Positions 42,627 through 55,415 of a stretch of 64,000 nt of DNA are shown piece by piece. Below the pieces are notes generated by a model. That model was not told the origin of the DNA. It saw only the letters and a program-made list of their open reading frames with translations, and made no database searches. The translations under genes were made by a program, and so were the position numbers. Numbering within the stretch: the stretch's first letter is position 1; every line of letters starts with the position of its first letter. Source of the DNA: Tilletiaria anomala UBC 951 (taxonomy: Eukaryota; Basidiomycota; Exobasidiomycetes; Georgefischeriales; Tilletiariaceae); the NCBI RefSeq assembly GCF_000711695.1, contig NW_013546939.1, positions 18,779 through 82,778 on the forward strand, given 5' to 3'.

Positions 42627-43894
42627 CTAGTACGGTCTCCCTCCATCTCCTGCTGGCATACCGCCGCCGTATGCGCCATAATCGTAGCTTTGCCGAGGCG
42701 GCCCACCGTATGCTGGCGGTTGAGCCGGGTAGCCAACCGGCGCAGGTACGCGGTTCTGGTCTGCGAACGGGTTATGGTTTCGCTGATCCAAGTTGTCCCG
42801 CCCCGTTGGGCCGCTTCCGTAGCTTCCAGGGATGCCAGGCGCATTGTCATCGTATCTACCGGCTCCGATTGCGCCAGGGCCCGTCCCTGCGCCGGCTCCG
42901 TAGCGGCCATCGCCACCTTCGCCATACCGGTGAGAAATTCCGGCATAGTCACCGCGGTCGTCATCTTCGTCCACATCTTCGCCAGTGTACTGTATCGGCT
43001 CGAACGCCGAGTCATCGATGGGATGCTGGAAAGGTGGGATGCGCGGGCCATTCTTGCGGCCTACCCGCCAAACTCGGAGGAACAGGACGAGCGTTGCGAT
43101 CCAGGACACTGAGCGCATAAGAGGCGAAAGGAGTCTGTAAGCGTGTGACTAAAGCGTATAACGCGTGCAATCCGACGGAATCCAATGACGCACATACGAG
43201 AAACCAGGCGAACGCCGTCTCCGCCCGCTTGCTAGTGCAAAAGGACCCAAGGGCAGAAATGTAGTCATCTTTGCTTCCTTTCTGCTTGCCGACGCTCGGG
43301 TCATTCGCCGGGTTCTTGCATGCAGAGCTCGTGGTAGTAGAGATGGTCTGTACCATAGCACAGAGGCCCGTGATGATGGCCATGATACCATTCAGAATTA
43401 TGTTGACCCTCCCCTCACGCAACAGGCGCGCGGGTCTTTTGACAGCGTTGAAGCCACTGCGCTCATGAGCGAAAGGAATAGCGGTGACTGCAAATACGAC
43501 GATGATGTTGAGCAGAGCGATGAACAGCAGGAAGCCAGACAGTCCAGATGGAGCGCCGAGCCATTTAGATTGGAACGAAGAAAGCACGATGGCTACGATG
43601 AGGAAGATAAACCCGAGGACGATCTGAACACCACGGGCGATGAGCTCTGAAGTTGGTAAGAAGTCCTTTGAAGCGAACAGCGAGCAACACGTAGAAGCAA
43701 TTCAGAGGCGCTGCTCATCTCCCGATACTGCGCACTCCCGAAGCAATTCTCACAACAGTGTAGTTGGCCGTGTTGACGGGCCCTTGGCTCCCAATGCCAG
43801 TGCCGAATCTGCTCTCTTTTGCCCCACCACTGGGGCCCGCTGCATTCCCGTTCAGCTTGTTTGCCATTCGCTGGAAGCTCATGAAGTATGGCAT
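42627..43894 (-). CDS. MARVEL-like four-TM membrane protein
   Basis: Plasma-membrane or cortical protein of the fungal MARVEL type. The start at 43894 (MPYFMSFQRMANKLNG) gives a short Asn/Gly-rich N-terminus ending VNTANYTV, then an intron to ELIARGVQIVLGFIFLIVAI (TM1). TM2 is GFLLFIALLNIIVVFAVTAI, TM3 VNIILNGIMAIITGLCAMVQ. A Cys-containing extracellular loop (TSSACKNPANDPSVGKQKGS, then SFCTSKRAETAFAWFL) leads into TM4, which spans an intron (GTATGT...GCTTTAG) and reads SPLMRSVSWIATLVLFLRVW. A cytoplasmic tail of ~150 residues is acidic, then Gly/Tyr/Pro-rich (GEGGDGRYGAGAGTGPGA, QPPAYGGPPRQSYDYGAYGG). This tail resembles those of fungal Nce102/MARVEL proteins. The four cysteines in the loop could form disulfides. 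Confidence 0.83.
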
Positions 43895-44528
43895 CTTGGA
43901 GCGCGATCACTGATGTCGCTGCCCGTGGTCAGGCGCGCGCGTCAATCTGCGGCAGCGCGGTCAATCGTGCACAGTCCCTTTGAGTCCTTGGCTCCTTGCG
44001 CAAGGTGGCCTGGCGGGATCCCTTCGAAGACCTCGATGACGGTGCTGGCGCACAATTATCTCGACGGTAGAGCTGCAGGTGGTGTGTAGCATACATGCTC
44101 AACCTTCCATCCAGCAGATGAACGACAAGCAAGTCAACAAGCGATTCCCCTATATACAACAAAGCCTACCAGGCACTGCCGCACTAGCAGGGCACGCGTC
44201 GCTCGAGATTCGAGGCGAAACCCGCCGGGCCACAGTGTCGGAACCCGGGAGGTTCAACATACTGGCAGAGGGAGAGCGTGGCATAAGTTGCACAGCACGA
44301 AGGCCATGAATTTTCTTACGTAATGAACACTGATATTCTGTCCCCGCACTAGACTCTTGAAGGTCGTTCCAGCTTGCAGGTCTTCCTGCTCGTCTCTCTT
44401 TTAGGAGGGGCCGCAAGTGACACCGCACGCTTTTCTCTTCTGGTACGCATCGGATAGAGCGCATTGGCTCGCAACAGGTAGCGGAAAGTTCAACTCTCTG
44501 CAGACACTTCACGCCACGTTTTTGCGCC
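43895..44528. promoter_or_regulatory. divergent promoter region of MARVEL-like and aldehyde dehydrogenase genes
   Basis: 634 bp separate two divergent start codons (43894 minus and 44529 plus). The frames here overlap on both strands without domain-like content. No specific site is claimed. Confidence 0.4.
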
Positions 44529-46751
44529 ATGTTGAAGGTTGAATCCCCAGCGTCACAGTCATGGGCCGCATACTTTTGGACACAGTTCCATGGAACCGCC
44601 TCGCACCAGCAGCTTGTCGAATGGCTTACTAACGTGCAATCGAAGTGGCCAACGTACGAGCCGCTCCTAGTCAATCTCTTGTGCGCGATATTTGGCGTCT
44701 GGGTCTCCTTCAAGATATCCTTGCCCCTCAAGAAATGGTTCGACGAGCGTGCGAACCCCATCCGCCTCGAGTGCCCTCTTGCCGCGTGGCCAGGCTACAG
44801 TGGTCCAATTTTGGAGGAGCTGTCCATCGAGGCCAAGGACAAGCCAGGAATGATTCAATGCTATGACCCGGCGACAGGTTACCATCTCGGTGATGTACTA
44901 GCTGATACCGCTGAGACGATCAATGTGAAAATCGAGTGTGCCGAAGCGGCACAAAAGAAGTGGAAGAAGAGCAGCTGGGCAAAGAGACGGCAGCTGATGA
45001 ACTCAATCCAAAAATGGATCATCAGTGACTGCGAGACGATCGCTAGAGTTGCTGCCCGTGACACGGGAAAGACGGTGCGTGCCAATAGCCCAGTGTTTCT
45101 GAAACTCTGCCGCTTCTGGCTAATATGTCGCATGTTGAAATATCCTTGCATAGGCCGTCGATGCTGCTTTCGGTGAATTGCTGACAACATGTGCTAAGAC
45201 CGCATGGATCTCAAAGAATGGAGAGAAAGTGCTCACACCGGAGACGCGACCTAACAACCTGCTGCTTGCGCACAAGACTTGCAAGGTCTTCCATGAGCCA
45301 TATGGCGTTGTCTGCGCCTGTGTCAGCTGGAACTACCCGGCTCACAATGTGCTCGGTCCAATCCTGTCCTCGCTCTTCGCCGGCAATGCTATTGTCATCA
45401 AGTCGTCTGAGCTGGTTGCCTGGTCTTCCTCCTGGTTCATCCTCGGCATCCGTGCCTGCCTAGCGTCCTGCAACATCGACCAGAATCTCGTCCAGCTCGT
45501 CACCTGCTTCCCAGAGCACGCCGAAGCCCTCACGCAACACCCCAAAATAGCACACATCACCTTCATCGGCAGCGAGACCGTTGGGCGAAAAGTAGCGCAA
45601 GCAGCTACGAATGAGCTGACCCCCGTCACTCTCGAGCTGGGCGGAAAGGACCCGGCAATCATCCTGAAAGATGCTAACCTTAAGTACTTCAATTCGACGT
45701 TTATGCGTGCCTGCTTCCAAGCGGTCGGTCAGAATTGCATTGGTATCGAGCGCTTTGTCGTATCGGACGCTATTGTCGACAAATTCATCGCAATCATCGA
45801 GCCGCGTATTAAAGCCTTGCGGTGTGGATCTTTCCTTGACGATACTCCCTTTGCGCGAGGCTTCGTCGGTGAGCCTCCGCAGTCGGACATAGGGAGGGAA
45901 GTCAGCAAAAAGGGCAGCAACACGGTCAAAGAAGGGACTGATCAGCAAGTCGACTGCGGCGCCATGATCTCTGATGCTCGATTCGGGCATCTGGAAGCGC
46001 TCATCGAGGATGCCGTCAAGCAAGGTGCAAAGCTGCTCGTCGGAGGCAAGCGCTGGCAACATCCCAAATGGACAAAAGGCCACTACTTTCAACCGACGTT
46101 GATCACGAACGTCACACCGTACGTGCGCTGACCGGCCGCTCCCCTTTCGAAAGCCAGAGACTGACCTGGCCTTGTGTGTTCTAGTGACATGATGATCGCC
46201 CAAGAGGAGCTCTTTGCTCCTATCTTCCTCGTCCTGCCCTTCAAAGGCGAAGATTGGAAACAAGCCGTGGCAATCGCCAACTCAACGCGATATGGCCTCG
46301 GCTCTTCCGTCTTTGGTGGCAACCGTGGCATCTGTGAAAAAGTGGCAGACGGCCTGGACGCAGGCATGGTTAACATCAACGATTTTGCTGTCTCCTACCT
46401 GAATCAAGGCTTGCCTTTCGGTGGGGTCAAGAAATCCGGCTATGGGCGTTTCGCAGGTCCAGAGGGTTTGCTGGGCGTCACCACTCCAAAGGTTATCACA
46501 CGCGACACCTTTTTCAGCATCATCAGGACAGGCATCCCGAGGCCGTTGGACTATCCTTTCAACAACGCTATCACAAGTTGGAACTGTACGTCTTCCAGAT
46601 TCAGCGGATTGGTTCGAGTTGAAATGCTGACTCGACCGCGTACTTCCCTTTGCTGGTCCTGGCAGTTGTCTGCGGTCTGCTGAAATTTGCATACGGAGAG
46701 TCTGACGAGTCTTTCAAAGGGCTCGGCCAGCTCATTTGGAATGCTTGGTAG
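44529..46751 (+). CDS. Msc7-type membrane aldehyde dehydrogenase
   Basis: NAD(P)-dependent aldehyde oxidation at a membrane. Four exons join in phase: 44529-45074, 45154-46118, 46185-46585 and 46666-46751, giving 665 aa. The N-terminus has a membrane segment (PLLVNLLCAIFGVWVSFKIS). The ALDH domain follows: IQCYDPATGYHLGDVLAD, CVSWNYPAHNVLGPILSSLF, ITFIGSETVGRKVAQAATNE, the catalytic-Glu motif TLELGGKDPAIIL, the catalytic-Cys motif AVGQNCIGIERFVV, APIFLVLPF and GMVNINDFAVSYLNQGLPFG followed by GVKKSGYGRFAGPEGL. The last exon adds a second hydrophobic segment (FVCGLLKFAYG) and the end GQLIWNAW. The two-anchor layout and ~650 aa length match yeast Msc7 (YHR039C) and fungal orthologues. Catalytic residues are intact. 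The 3' end converges on RAE1, 137 bp away. Confidence 0.93.
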
Positions 46752-46888
46752 TGTTGCCAAGCGAGACTTCTACGCAGATTCACAGATCATAGACAAACGG
46801 TCTCTCTTGTGCACATAGATATTGCATACATGTGCAACTGAGCTACTGTACAAGTGGCAGCGCTGTCGTGCTTGTTCTGCCTGGGCCA

Positions 46889-48271
46889 TCAATTCTTCTT
46901 TGGTCGCCTTTTTACTTCGTCCTCCTTGGTCGCGTGGAGAAAGATCTGATTGGGCTGCGATGGCCCAGCGTACTGGTATCCCTTGTGCCAGTCGTAGCTG
47001 ACCGCATATGCAAAGATCGATCCGTTGCGGTTGAATGCCGTCGCCGAGATCGGTCCATTTTTGGCTTCAAACGTCTTGAGACGTGTTTTGCTATCTTTAT
47101 CCCAGAAGTTGATGGTGCCATCGGAGCCTGCCGTTGAGAAGGTGCCTTGGATCGGATGGAAGCTGATAGCATTGACAGAAAAGAGCTGTTGAGGCTCCCT
47201 TGGTACTGGCGAGTCCTTCCTGTGACACTTGAACGAGAAGTTGAGACTGTGACGACGGAGGCCATGAGCATTTTGTCTCCATAGCATATGGACACAGAAG
47301 CCTACCTTTTGTTTTCCTCCTTGATGTATTGAATGGCAACGCGGCCCTCAATGCTGCCGACGGCGTAGCCGGGCGGGAAAGGCTGCCCTGGCGGGTCGTT
47401 CCTCTGGAAGCAGCTGACGACGCGTGTTTGCCACTTAAGCGGGCTGTCGAGTGTCATGATTGGCGATCCTGGGTTAGCTGCGAGATCGAAGACTTGAATC
47501 TTTCTCTCCCCTGTCCCTACGACCATGTACTGCCCGCTGACATCCATTGAGTAGCATCTCTCCGCCAGCTGTGCTGTCGCTATTGGTTGCTGTTGCCGCA
47601 GGTCCCAGTACTGTTGGAACACAGCATTATGAGCAATCAATCAAGCGTGCGCGACCACTCGACAGCTCCTCACCTTGACTGTCTTGTCCCAACTTCCCGT
47701 GGCTACAATGCCGCCGTTCAGATCGATCCACCGCATGGCCTTGATAGGTTGGTCGTGAGCAGCAATTTGCGAGCTTTGCCCAGTATTCACATCAAACATT
47801 CGACCAGCTTTGTCCGCCCCGCAAGAAAGGATTTTGGTCCCATCCTGTACTTGGTCGAATTAATTGAGTAAAAGACAAGTCCACGAGCACGAATCGGTGT
47901 GCTCACTTTGCTCCACGTCACATCTAGTACCGGCCCCTCGTGATTGTACGTCGCTTTTCCCGATGTACTTCCATTCCCTTCGATGCCGTAGATACGAACC
48001 TATAAAGTGGTACTGGGATCAGTGTTCGCTCTGCCTGTGGCGCTGGGGGACCTGCGACCACGGGTTGCACATGACGCACTGAGTTATCCCAGCTCGAAAC
48101 TGCGAGGAATTCCGCTTGTGGCGAGAAGCTGAGTGCTGAAACACTGTCTGTCGGAGGCTGGGCAACCTCAATATCTTTTACTGCCGGAGCAGGTTGGTTC
48201 ATGGTCGTCGAACCGACGCCAAAACCCGACGTGCCCCCGAAGGTGTTCGTTGCTGCACCAAAGAGGGACAT
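46889..48271 (-). CDS. RAE1: Rae1/Gle2 mRNA export factor
   Basis: Seven-bladed WD40 protein that binds the GLEBS motif of Nup98/Nup116 at the nuclear pore. The start at 48271 (MSLFGAATNTFGGTSGFGVG) is the typical Gly/Phe-rich lead-in. The repeats are seen in order: DSVSALSFSPQAEFLAVSSW followed by DNSVR; GPVLDVTW; AGRMFDVNTGQSSQIAAHDQ; PIKAMRWIDLNGGIVATGSW followed by DKTVK; YWDLRQQQPIATAQLAERCY; QYMVVGTGERKIQVFDLA; then GYAVGSIEGRVAIQYI. The last exons give NFSFKCHR, VNAISFHPIQGTFSTAGSDG, TINFWDKDSKTRLKTFEAKN, SIFAYAVSYDWHKGYQ and the end KEDEVKRRPKKN. The FSFKCHR and YAVSYDWHKG strings are close to invariant in Rae1. Exons are separated by short introns near 47280-47300, 47610-47680, 47845-47905 and 48005-48080. 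Edges are approximate. Confidence 0.94.
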
Positions 48272-48840
48272 GATGGCCACTTTCGGCGACAGATCAGCGT
48301 GAAAGTCGTGTAGTCGTCTGCGATTTGATAGCCACCAGCGGCGTCCGACGGACGTCTCATAAATGTCGCACTAAAAGATGCCAGAGTCCTTGTGGTGTGT
48401 GAGCAAGTGTGAGGATCATATTCCAACAGCTTTCTTTTGGCCTTGTTCCCTGGACCTGCGGGCGTCTTTGCGTTCCGCCTTTCGACGACCATCGTTGACT
48501 CCCAAGTTACTCATCGATCAGTACTCTGATGTGACGACGGTAAAACACGCTCTGACGGCTCGTTCTTCAATCATAGCTTCGCGAGCTCGACTGTGTATAG
48601 CAGTGTGCTGAATTTTGCCGCATGCAAAGTGGCCTTCGCCTCTTCTTGACTAGTACTCTCAATGTTGTAATAAGTTTCGCGCCAGATCAAGGAGCGGCCA
48701 TTTTCCGCCAGCGCCAAGATCTGCTCCGTAACGAAGGCCCAAGCTTTGGTACACCTATGCTACATGGTATTCAATTGATAGTGATGCTTTTTCGAGATGC
48801 AAGATGCGGGATGCGAACTACCTGATCGGGTAAGTGCGTG
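48272..48840. other. spacer between RAE1 promoter and REV3 3' end
   Basis: 569 bp. The minus frame at 48199-48492 is in the RAE1 leader and has no start context or domain; I treat it as non-coding. No RNA gene was seen. Confidence 0.4.
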
Positions 48841-51800
48841 CTAGAACTTTCCAAGGGAAATCCAAGAATTTGCAGTTTGGTTGGAAGAATCGTCGAAAGC
48901 GTTGTCGAGATGGCGTAGTAAAGCATGTGTGTTTTCGACTTCCAAGCCGCCCTTCACCTTTGCGAAGAGCATGGGACAGTCAAGAGATACGCACGGAGAG
49001 TCCTCTGGATGCGGGAACGAGCTACACGACGCGCAAATGCGCGACATGGCAAGCTGCCGTTGCTGCGCGACGTGCAACCTGGAGGTGACCCGCAAGGTGC
49101 TTGCTTGTGGTGCAAGGCGGCAATCAAGACAAAGCACTTCAAGGAGGCAACAACATCAGCGGACGGTTGGCAAGATGTTTGCGAGTTGCTCACCCTTGTC
49201 TGTGGTCTCACCGCAAATCAGGCAGTGCTCGACGCGGTAGTGCTCCGCAAGGGTGAGGCGCTGTACTTTGTGACCTGCGTCGGCCAAGTCCAGCTGCAGG
49301 CGGCCTTGATAGATTGGCCGAACGCGCGGCATTTCTTTGAACCACCGCTCCACATCAGCACCGAGCAGGTTGAAAATTCGAGCAAGAGGCTGCATGATGC
49401 TCCGTTCGATGTAGTATATCCCATTCAGGTGAAGTCCCCTGGAAGTGCAGTCTTCAAGTCAGCCTTCAGTCGCATAAAAGGAATTACCTTCGCTCACGGA
49501 TTCTGTAGCATGACTTCAGGAGAGACCGCCTGATCATTGAGTTTGGCTTTTGGCTCTCCTTGTGAAATAATATAGGGAACGCGCTCGGCGTACTGAGGTT
49601 CAGCTCTTGGGTCCAACATCATCTTGCGCGTTGCAACCGCCACGCCAGGAGGTGGAGGGACTTTGTCACTATATGATCCAATTCGCACCTCCTTGGCGAT
49701 GACGAAATCTTGCAGGTTGACTCGGCCCTCAAGAATCTTCTGCCATTGACGCAGCAAAAAAAACTTGACTTGCGATAAGTCTCGGGTACGGAAGAGGATC
49801 CGAATGCACGCTTCTTGGATGCGCTGAAGCGCGGCGTTGCCGTCGCGTCGAACGGTCTCAATACCTTTCGCATCGAAGGTTGGAATATCTTCGTCGGGAT
49901 GCTCGAACTTGTAGCCGACGTAGCGCTTTTTGGCGAGCAGAATGCTCGGAAGATAGACCTTCTCGAATTTTAGCTTCACTGGTTTCGGGTTCTGTGCGGT
50001 GACCTTATTCGCGATGTCGTTGCCGATCTTAAAGGCATCGTCTTTCGTGCGTCCCTCCAGGTAGATGAAAACCGAGTCGGTGTCGCCGTATACCACTTTG
50101 GCGCCCCACTTTGGCTCATTGTCGATGATCTGTATTGCCTTCTCCAAGGTTTCGCGCCCGTACTGCACGATGGAGTCTGCAATTTCGACACATGGCATCC
50201 GGCCAGAGAAGGAGGCGCTTGTGTAGCCATATGTGACATTTGCCAGTAACTTAAGCGAAAGTTGTCTTGCGTTCTGAAGCCGCAGAAAGACTTTGTCGTC
50301 CTTGACCCCCTTTGTGGACCCTTTTATCATGACGCGGGTCTCCAGAATCTCGCTGAGCATCTTTGCCAACAGGCTGCGACGCACGTGCGGCTTAACATAG
50401 ATGAGACCATTGGGTGAGATAGTGATGTCGTCTTTGAGGAGTGTCAACAGGCCTCGAGGGGGATTCAGTTCTGAAAAGCCAAATTTCTGGACGCCCTTGA
50501 AGTCCGCAACGCGGCCTAGACAAGTTGAGTAGCAGATGTTGTACGCGATCATCACACTTGGGTAGAGAGATTGGAAATCAAGCACGATGAGCGGCCCCTT
50601 AAAGAAAGCTGATTGAGGTTCCATAATGAGAGGAATGCACTCCGCCGCATTTTGCGAGGCGACCTGTATCGTGCTAGGCGACGGCAAGATGAAACTTTCT
50701 GGCTTTGCTATGCGGAACATGACCGATTCAACCTTGAATTGCGAGCCCCGACTGAGGACAGAGAAAAAATCGACTCCGTAGATCTTTGAGAACTCAGCTG
50801 TGCGCATGACGAGCTCGGAAGCTTCAAGAATCTCGAGGTCCGTCTCCGCACGACTGACCATCACTGCGATCACCCGTCGGAGGAGCTCAGGCGTCTTCAC
50901 AGCTCGCCACCAGGCAGTGAGGGTTGCTGAGGAAAACTTGGGTACGCGCCGATGCAATAGGTGGTAGACAATGTTCTCGTAAGTGTACTGCGTAAGTGCA
51001 ACTTCCCCGCGCATTAGGCGCCAGATGTTGAGAACATGTCGACCCGTGATGCGTAATGCAGACGTTTGTGTGTATCCCCAATTATCCAATTTGCCTTTGG
51101 TGATTCCAGTCGAACTCTCTTTGACCCTGCCAAGTTCGAGCACCATGTCAAGGTCGTACGCCTTGTGAGCTCGCTCGATGATGTACCCCCAGGACTCGTT
51201 GTGGATCTCGTATCCGACCAGGATCTCAGGATCGAATTTGCGCACCAAGGTAATGAGCGTGACAAATGCGTCTTCCTCTGTCGCCACCACATGCACCTCA
51301 CACGACAGGGCCACCCTTCCCATGGCTGTCTCATCGCGTGCCACAACGATAACGCCTGTCCTGAGACCCGGTCTCGAGCCTGTGTCCTCGAGCGTCTCGT
51401 CCTCGTTTTGGAAGCTGTAAGCAATGACGCCAATTGGGTCGACTTCAGGATTTGGCAGCAACTCTTTGCGTGAGCAAGCATGTGCCTCAAGCGCAAAGAC
51501 CGTCATGTGTTGCTTTCCGCGGTGCACAAGGGACGTAGGCTGGTGATGCGAGAACTTAAAGTTATACGTAGCCTCTGCCTGCTGCTGTGTCATCTTCTCG
51601 ATCTGCGACAGCAAACGCTTGCGACGCCGTCTCTGACTCTGAGCAGCGATGGCTCGCTCCCGACGTACCCAAGCAAAAGTTTCAACCCGACTCGGCGCTG
51701 AATGCAGATACTCCCACGCGCAAAAGCAATGCTTTCGGCTTATGCGGCCGCCGACCGTCTCCGAATGTGCAGCTGCATGGTCGTTGCCGTTCCCGACTCG

Positions 51801-54800
51801 TTCATCACGCGAGCAATGTTCGAAATCATCGAGAAATGGCAATGTGATCGACTTGAAGGTGAAAGAGCGCCCCGCATACTCCCTTGGGCGATCAGGAACG
51901 TCAGCAGGGTTGCTAAAGAAGGGAGCGGCGTGATCTTCGCGAGGAAGGTTGAAATCGGCAAACGTGTTCATCACTTCGTCCTTGCTGGGAGCCACGTACG
52001 CGAACTGAAAGAAAGTTGCACCCGTTTCAGCCGTGTGTGAGGCCCTCGATGAACTGTCCGCCTTGGTATATGAGCTGTTGGGCACACTGGAGCTGACACG
52101 AGAAGCAGGAGTGGCAGGCGCTGTAGCTACCGTTGGGTGTTTAGAAGCATTAGTGTCTGGCAATTCGACGAATGCGACATGCTGCCGATTCCTTCGAAGA
52201 TGTATCGTTGGCGTCTCCGGAACTAATGATTGATTGACACCTTTTCGACGATTCGCGATCCTTGTCACTTGCAATGAGTGTTCCGAGCTTCGCCCGAGAT
52301 CAGAAGCCTCTGCGCCTTCCATTCCCAGCGATGAGGATTTGGTGGGGGCGAAGCCATGCGCTGGAGTCTCAGGAGCATGCCGCTTCGTCAAAGTTACTAA
52401 GAATTTCGTGCTACTGTCCTTTGCCGCGAAAGCTGCTGAAGGAGGTGTGAGCGCCGCCGCCGCTCGCCTATTAGTGGCATGAAAGCGCTTGTTCGGGGTC
52501 GAGGGGTTCGAAGTAGCCTTGCGCTTCGCACCATTCGGCGTACCCTGCACCGGCGATGCAGCCAGCTCGTCTGCAAGCGCATCGACTTCCTTCTCTCCTT
52601 CTGATTCGTCACCGGCATCCGATCCCTCTGCATGGTGTGCTTGAAGCTCCACCTGGCGAAGGCGCGCCTGGAACTCCTGGGATTGAAAAAAATCGAGATC
52701 TTCCTGAGACTGCATTTGAGGCACAGCAGCATGACTCGAGCGATCCTCGTCCGCTAGGTGGACCTCGTTCGAGCTCTCATTGTTCGCTGTGTCCCCCAAG
52801 CAGAGAATCGCTGGAGTAGAAGCGAGACCTGCCTTCGGGCCGGTCGTTGTTGAATTGGATCCGCCCGATGAGTTTGTCGCGACTGGTTGCTGCTGATGCT
52901 CGCGGTCGAACAACGGCGGGCTGCTGCTCTTTGCAGTCCTTCTGGGGCTTTTGAGTTTGCTGCTTCCAGTGCCAGCGTTCCCAGCCACACCTGCTCCCGC
53001 ACCCCCGCTAGCCGCATGGGTATTCCTCTTCTTGCTTGAACCATGCTCACCGCTAGATGCCGTGCTTTCCACGGCGGCCGTCATCGAAAACTGCGAGCTA
53101 AATGGGTTATACGGATCGTTGATGATTTGTGCTACCTTTCTCGTCCTCCTGTGGTCTTCGTGCATGACGTCCACACTGTCAAAAGCGCTTACAATGTACT
53201 TTTCCAGCGCATGCGGAGCCGTCAGGCGCTCTTTCAGTCTTTCCTTCAGTATCGCCTCTTCGCGCTTGACCATTTCGTCCTCATTCAGAAATATTCCTTC
53301 CTTTTCGCCTGAGGAATGAGAGTTCGGGTTCGCCTTGTCCTCTACTTTTGTTGCGCCATTTCTGGGTTCATGGACGCCCCCCAACGCACGCCGTTCGTCT
53401 TTGATGCGCGCGTGCACAAACTGCCACAGCCGATCCTCCGCCTGCCATCGTGGATGCTCTCCATCCTTGAGCGCTCTGCCACCTTCGACCGACTTGGGCG
53501 GCGGGATGCTAGCGCTCAATCCCCTACTGAGCCGCCGCCGCTGCTCCTCCTCCCACAACCCGACCAAGCTGGGTACGAGCTTTTGCGCGCATCCGTCTTT
53601 TCCACCTACTGAGAGGGACAACGTGTCCCGCTCTCCGACGCGGTGGTGGATGTCGCGTGCGCAGAGCGAGCGGCGGTTCAGGATGGCGGAAACGCGGATG
53701 TCGACTTCTAGCTCGCAGTGTGAGTTCTTTGAAACGTAATCGTCCTGTACCAGGTTTGCGGGCGTGTTAGAGTGTGTCCAGAGTTGTCGCTGCTGGACAT
53801 CGTTCGAGCTGGGCTTCGACAGAAACGGATCGCTCTCTGCAAATACGAAAGATTCCGGAACATGGGTGAAAGTTATTGACGAAACAGATGTGCATATGAA
53901 CTTACCTGGCAATGGTGCGCGAAAATAGCATTCCTCGACATCCACAAATCCGCAACCGTAAATGTTATAGTCGAGCATCCACTGAAGTTGATAGCGAACG
54001 TGTATCTCAAACGCCTGGAAGCGGGTCTTCATGACGCGCCCTGTCTCAAGGATGGTGTGGATTCGGGCATTCAGGCTTGGGTCCGTGAAGCTGATTTTGA
54101 GAAAATAGCTGTAGCCAACGTGGTAACCGTAGAAAGGGATACCTTTGACGAGGTGGATCGCATTGATGTATTTGCAGCGCTCATTGTACGGATTCCGACG
54201 CAAGCTCGCTGCGATTGCTGCATTGAGCTCTTGCCCCAGTCTCGAGATATATGAAAGCACGTGTTCCGGCTGAAGCGCACCCTTGTACTCAACGTAAGTA
54301 TACGGAAAGAATCCGTGGACGTGCATACAGACCCTCTGACCAGCTGGAGTAGCACCAAACACACGGAGGACGGGGACGCGTGCAAGAGGCGAAGGACTGA
54401 AGGCGGTTTCCGTACGGTCAAACGGCCCAGCTTCAGTCATTGCATGGTCAATGTTGATCAGCCTGACGCGAAAGAAGGGCTCTTCATTCCCTTCTGATCC
54501 GTCAGATCCGCTTCTTGCGCCGCTGCTTCTGGAACCCTGCTGATCCAATGGTTGTTTCCCTTGCGGTTTGTCGCGAATTGGCTTGTCACGCACATGTAAA
54601 TGAGGGGGTGAGTTGGACAGGGCCATGGGATGTTCACCGTCATTCTCGCCGTCCATCGGCGGCGTATCCGGCCGGATGAACCAGTCTCCAGCCTTTACTA
54701 TGCTTTCGTCACGCTTCATGTCGAAACTCTCCGTAGGAAGGGGTGAACCTCCACTGCGTGGCAGCGTGTTGCTACTGCGCACACGGCAAGGCGCGATGAC

Positions 54801-54821
54801 GTCGGCCCAATGGCTAGCCAT
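48841..54821 (-). CDS. REV3: DNA polymerase zeta catalytic subunit Rev3
   Basis: B-family translesion polymerase, ~1,900 aa. The start at 54821 (MASHWADVIAPCRV) leads to the N-terminal block VPVLRVFGATPAGQRVCMHV, characteristic of Rev3. A ~600-residue disordered Ser/Asn-rich region (~53100-51900) follows. The exonuclease-like domain has MTVFALEAHA where proofreading enzymes have DIE, so it lacks the first acidic residue as other Rev3 do. Polymerase motifs: VLDFQSLYPSVMIAYNICYS (A), LKLLANVTYGYTSASFSGRM (B) and KVVYGDTDSVFIYLEG (C, with the two catalytic Asp). The C-terminal exons give HLNGIYYIERSIMQPLAR, the CysA zinc finger (CLICG...CLDC, formed across a GTGAGC...TTGAAG intron) and CysB (CASC...CVSLDC), the Fe-S site that binds Pol31/Rev7 partners. 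A 69-nt stop-free intron lies at 53837-53905. The stop is at 48841-48843. Confidence 0.96.
53837..53905 (-). other. in-frame, stop-free intron in REV3
   Basis: On the minus strand CCATTGCCAG|GTAAGTTC opens and TATTTGCAG|AGAGCG closes an interval of 69 nt that is a multiple of three and has no stop. Splicing gives PLPESDPFLS. Retention would add 23 residues. The flanking homology favours splicing. Confidence 0.6.
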
Positions 54822-55415
54822 GCACGCTCACCGCCCGCGGTCTAATGCCAAGCTTTTCCGCATCTTCCCGCGAGGACGAGGTGATGTCTGAAGATGTGAA
54901 CGAGATGCGAATGTCCGTCACGACGTACTTGTCATTTACACGCAGCCTCTCGCACGCACGTACAGAGTCCAGTGCAAGTGTTATGTACCGACCCAACGTG
55001 ATCCTAGAAGCTATTGCGTTCAGAGTGAGGATTACGCCCAGCTATCAAGATCTTACTAAATCGGTGCAAACACAGAGCTTGAAGAAGCGTCGTATTTTGT
55101 AGGGCTGCCGATCGTGCGTGCACACGCCACCTTTTATTCATCGCTCCCTTTATTAGTGCGCACCGACGCACTTGGCACCGCGCACGCGCCACCTGAAAAC
55201 ACACAGGCCTGCCGCCTGAACAACTGCGAAAGAGTGGCGACCCCCTGCGCAACACCTTCAACCTCTCCTCAAGCGTGCTAATTGTGCTCTCCGCTCATTC
55301 GAGAAGAAGATTGGTTGTGCTGCCCTTTGCATACAACAGAAGTATCCTTCTCTTCCCCTCTTAGCGAGTGCGCGTGATCCGATAGCCTGTAGATTCACCG
55401 CGCAGTTTTCCCACG
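54822..55415. promoter_or_regulatory. divergent promoter region of REV3 and UAP1
   Basis: 594 bp between two divergent start codons (54821 minus, 55416 plus). Frames at 54814-55102 overlap on both strands with no domain-like content. A C/T-rich stretch just before 55416 (CTTCTCTTCCCCTC near 55345) fits a fungal core promoter. No specific site is claimed. Confidence 0.4.

Noticed and set aside
45460-46263. 267-codon minus-strand frame
   Set aside because: It is antisense to the aldehyde dehydrogenase catalytic region and has no recognisable content.
46609-46620. GGTTCGAGTT as a tRNA T-loop
   Set aside because: No matching A box or cloverleaf stems are found upstream. The stretch lies in an aldehyde dehydrogenase intron.
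48199-48492. 98-codon minus frame upstream of and overlapping the RAE1 start
   Set aside because: There is no domain or start context. RAE1 has a clear conserved N-terminus at 48271, so this is leader sequence.
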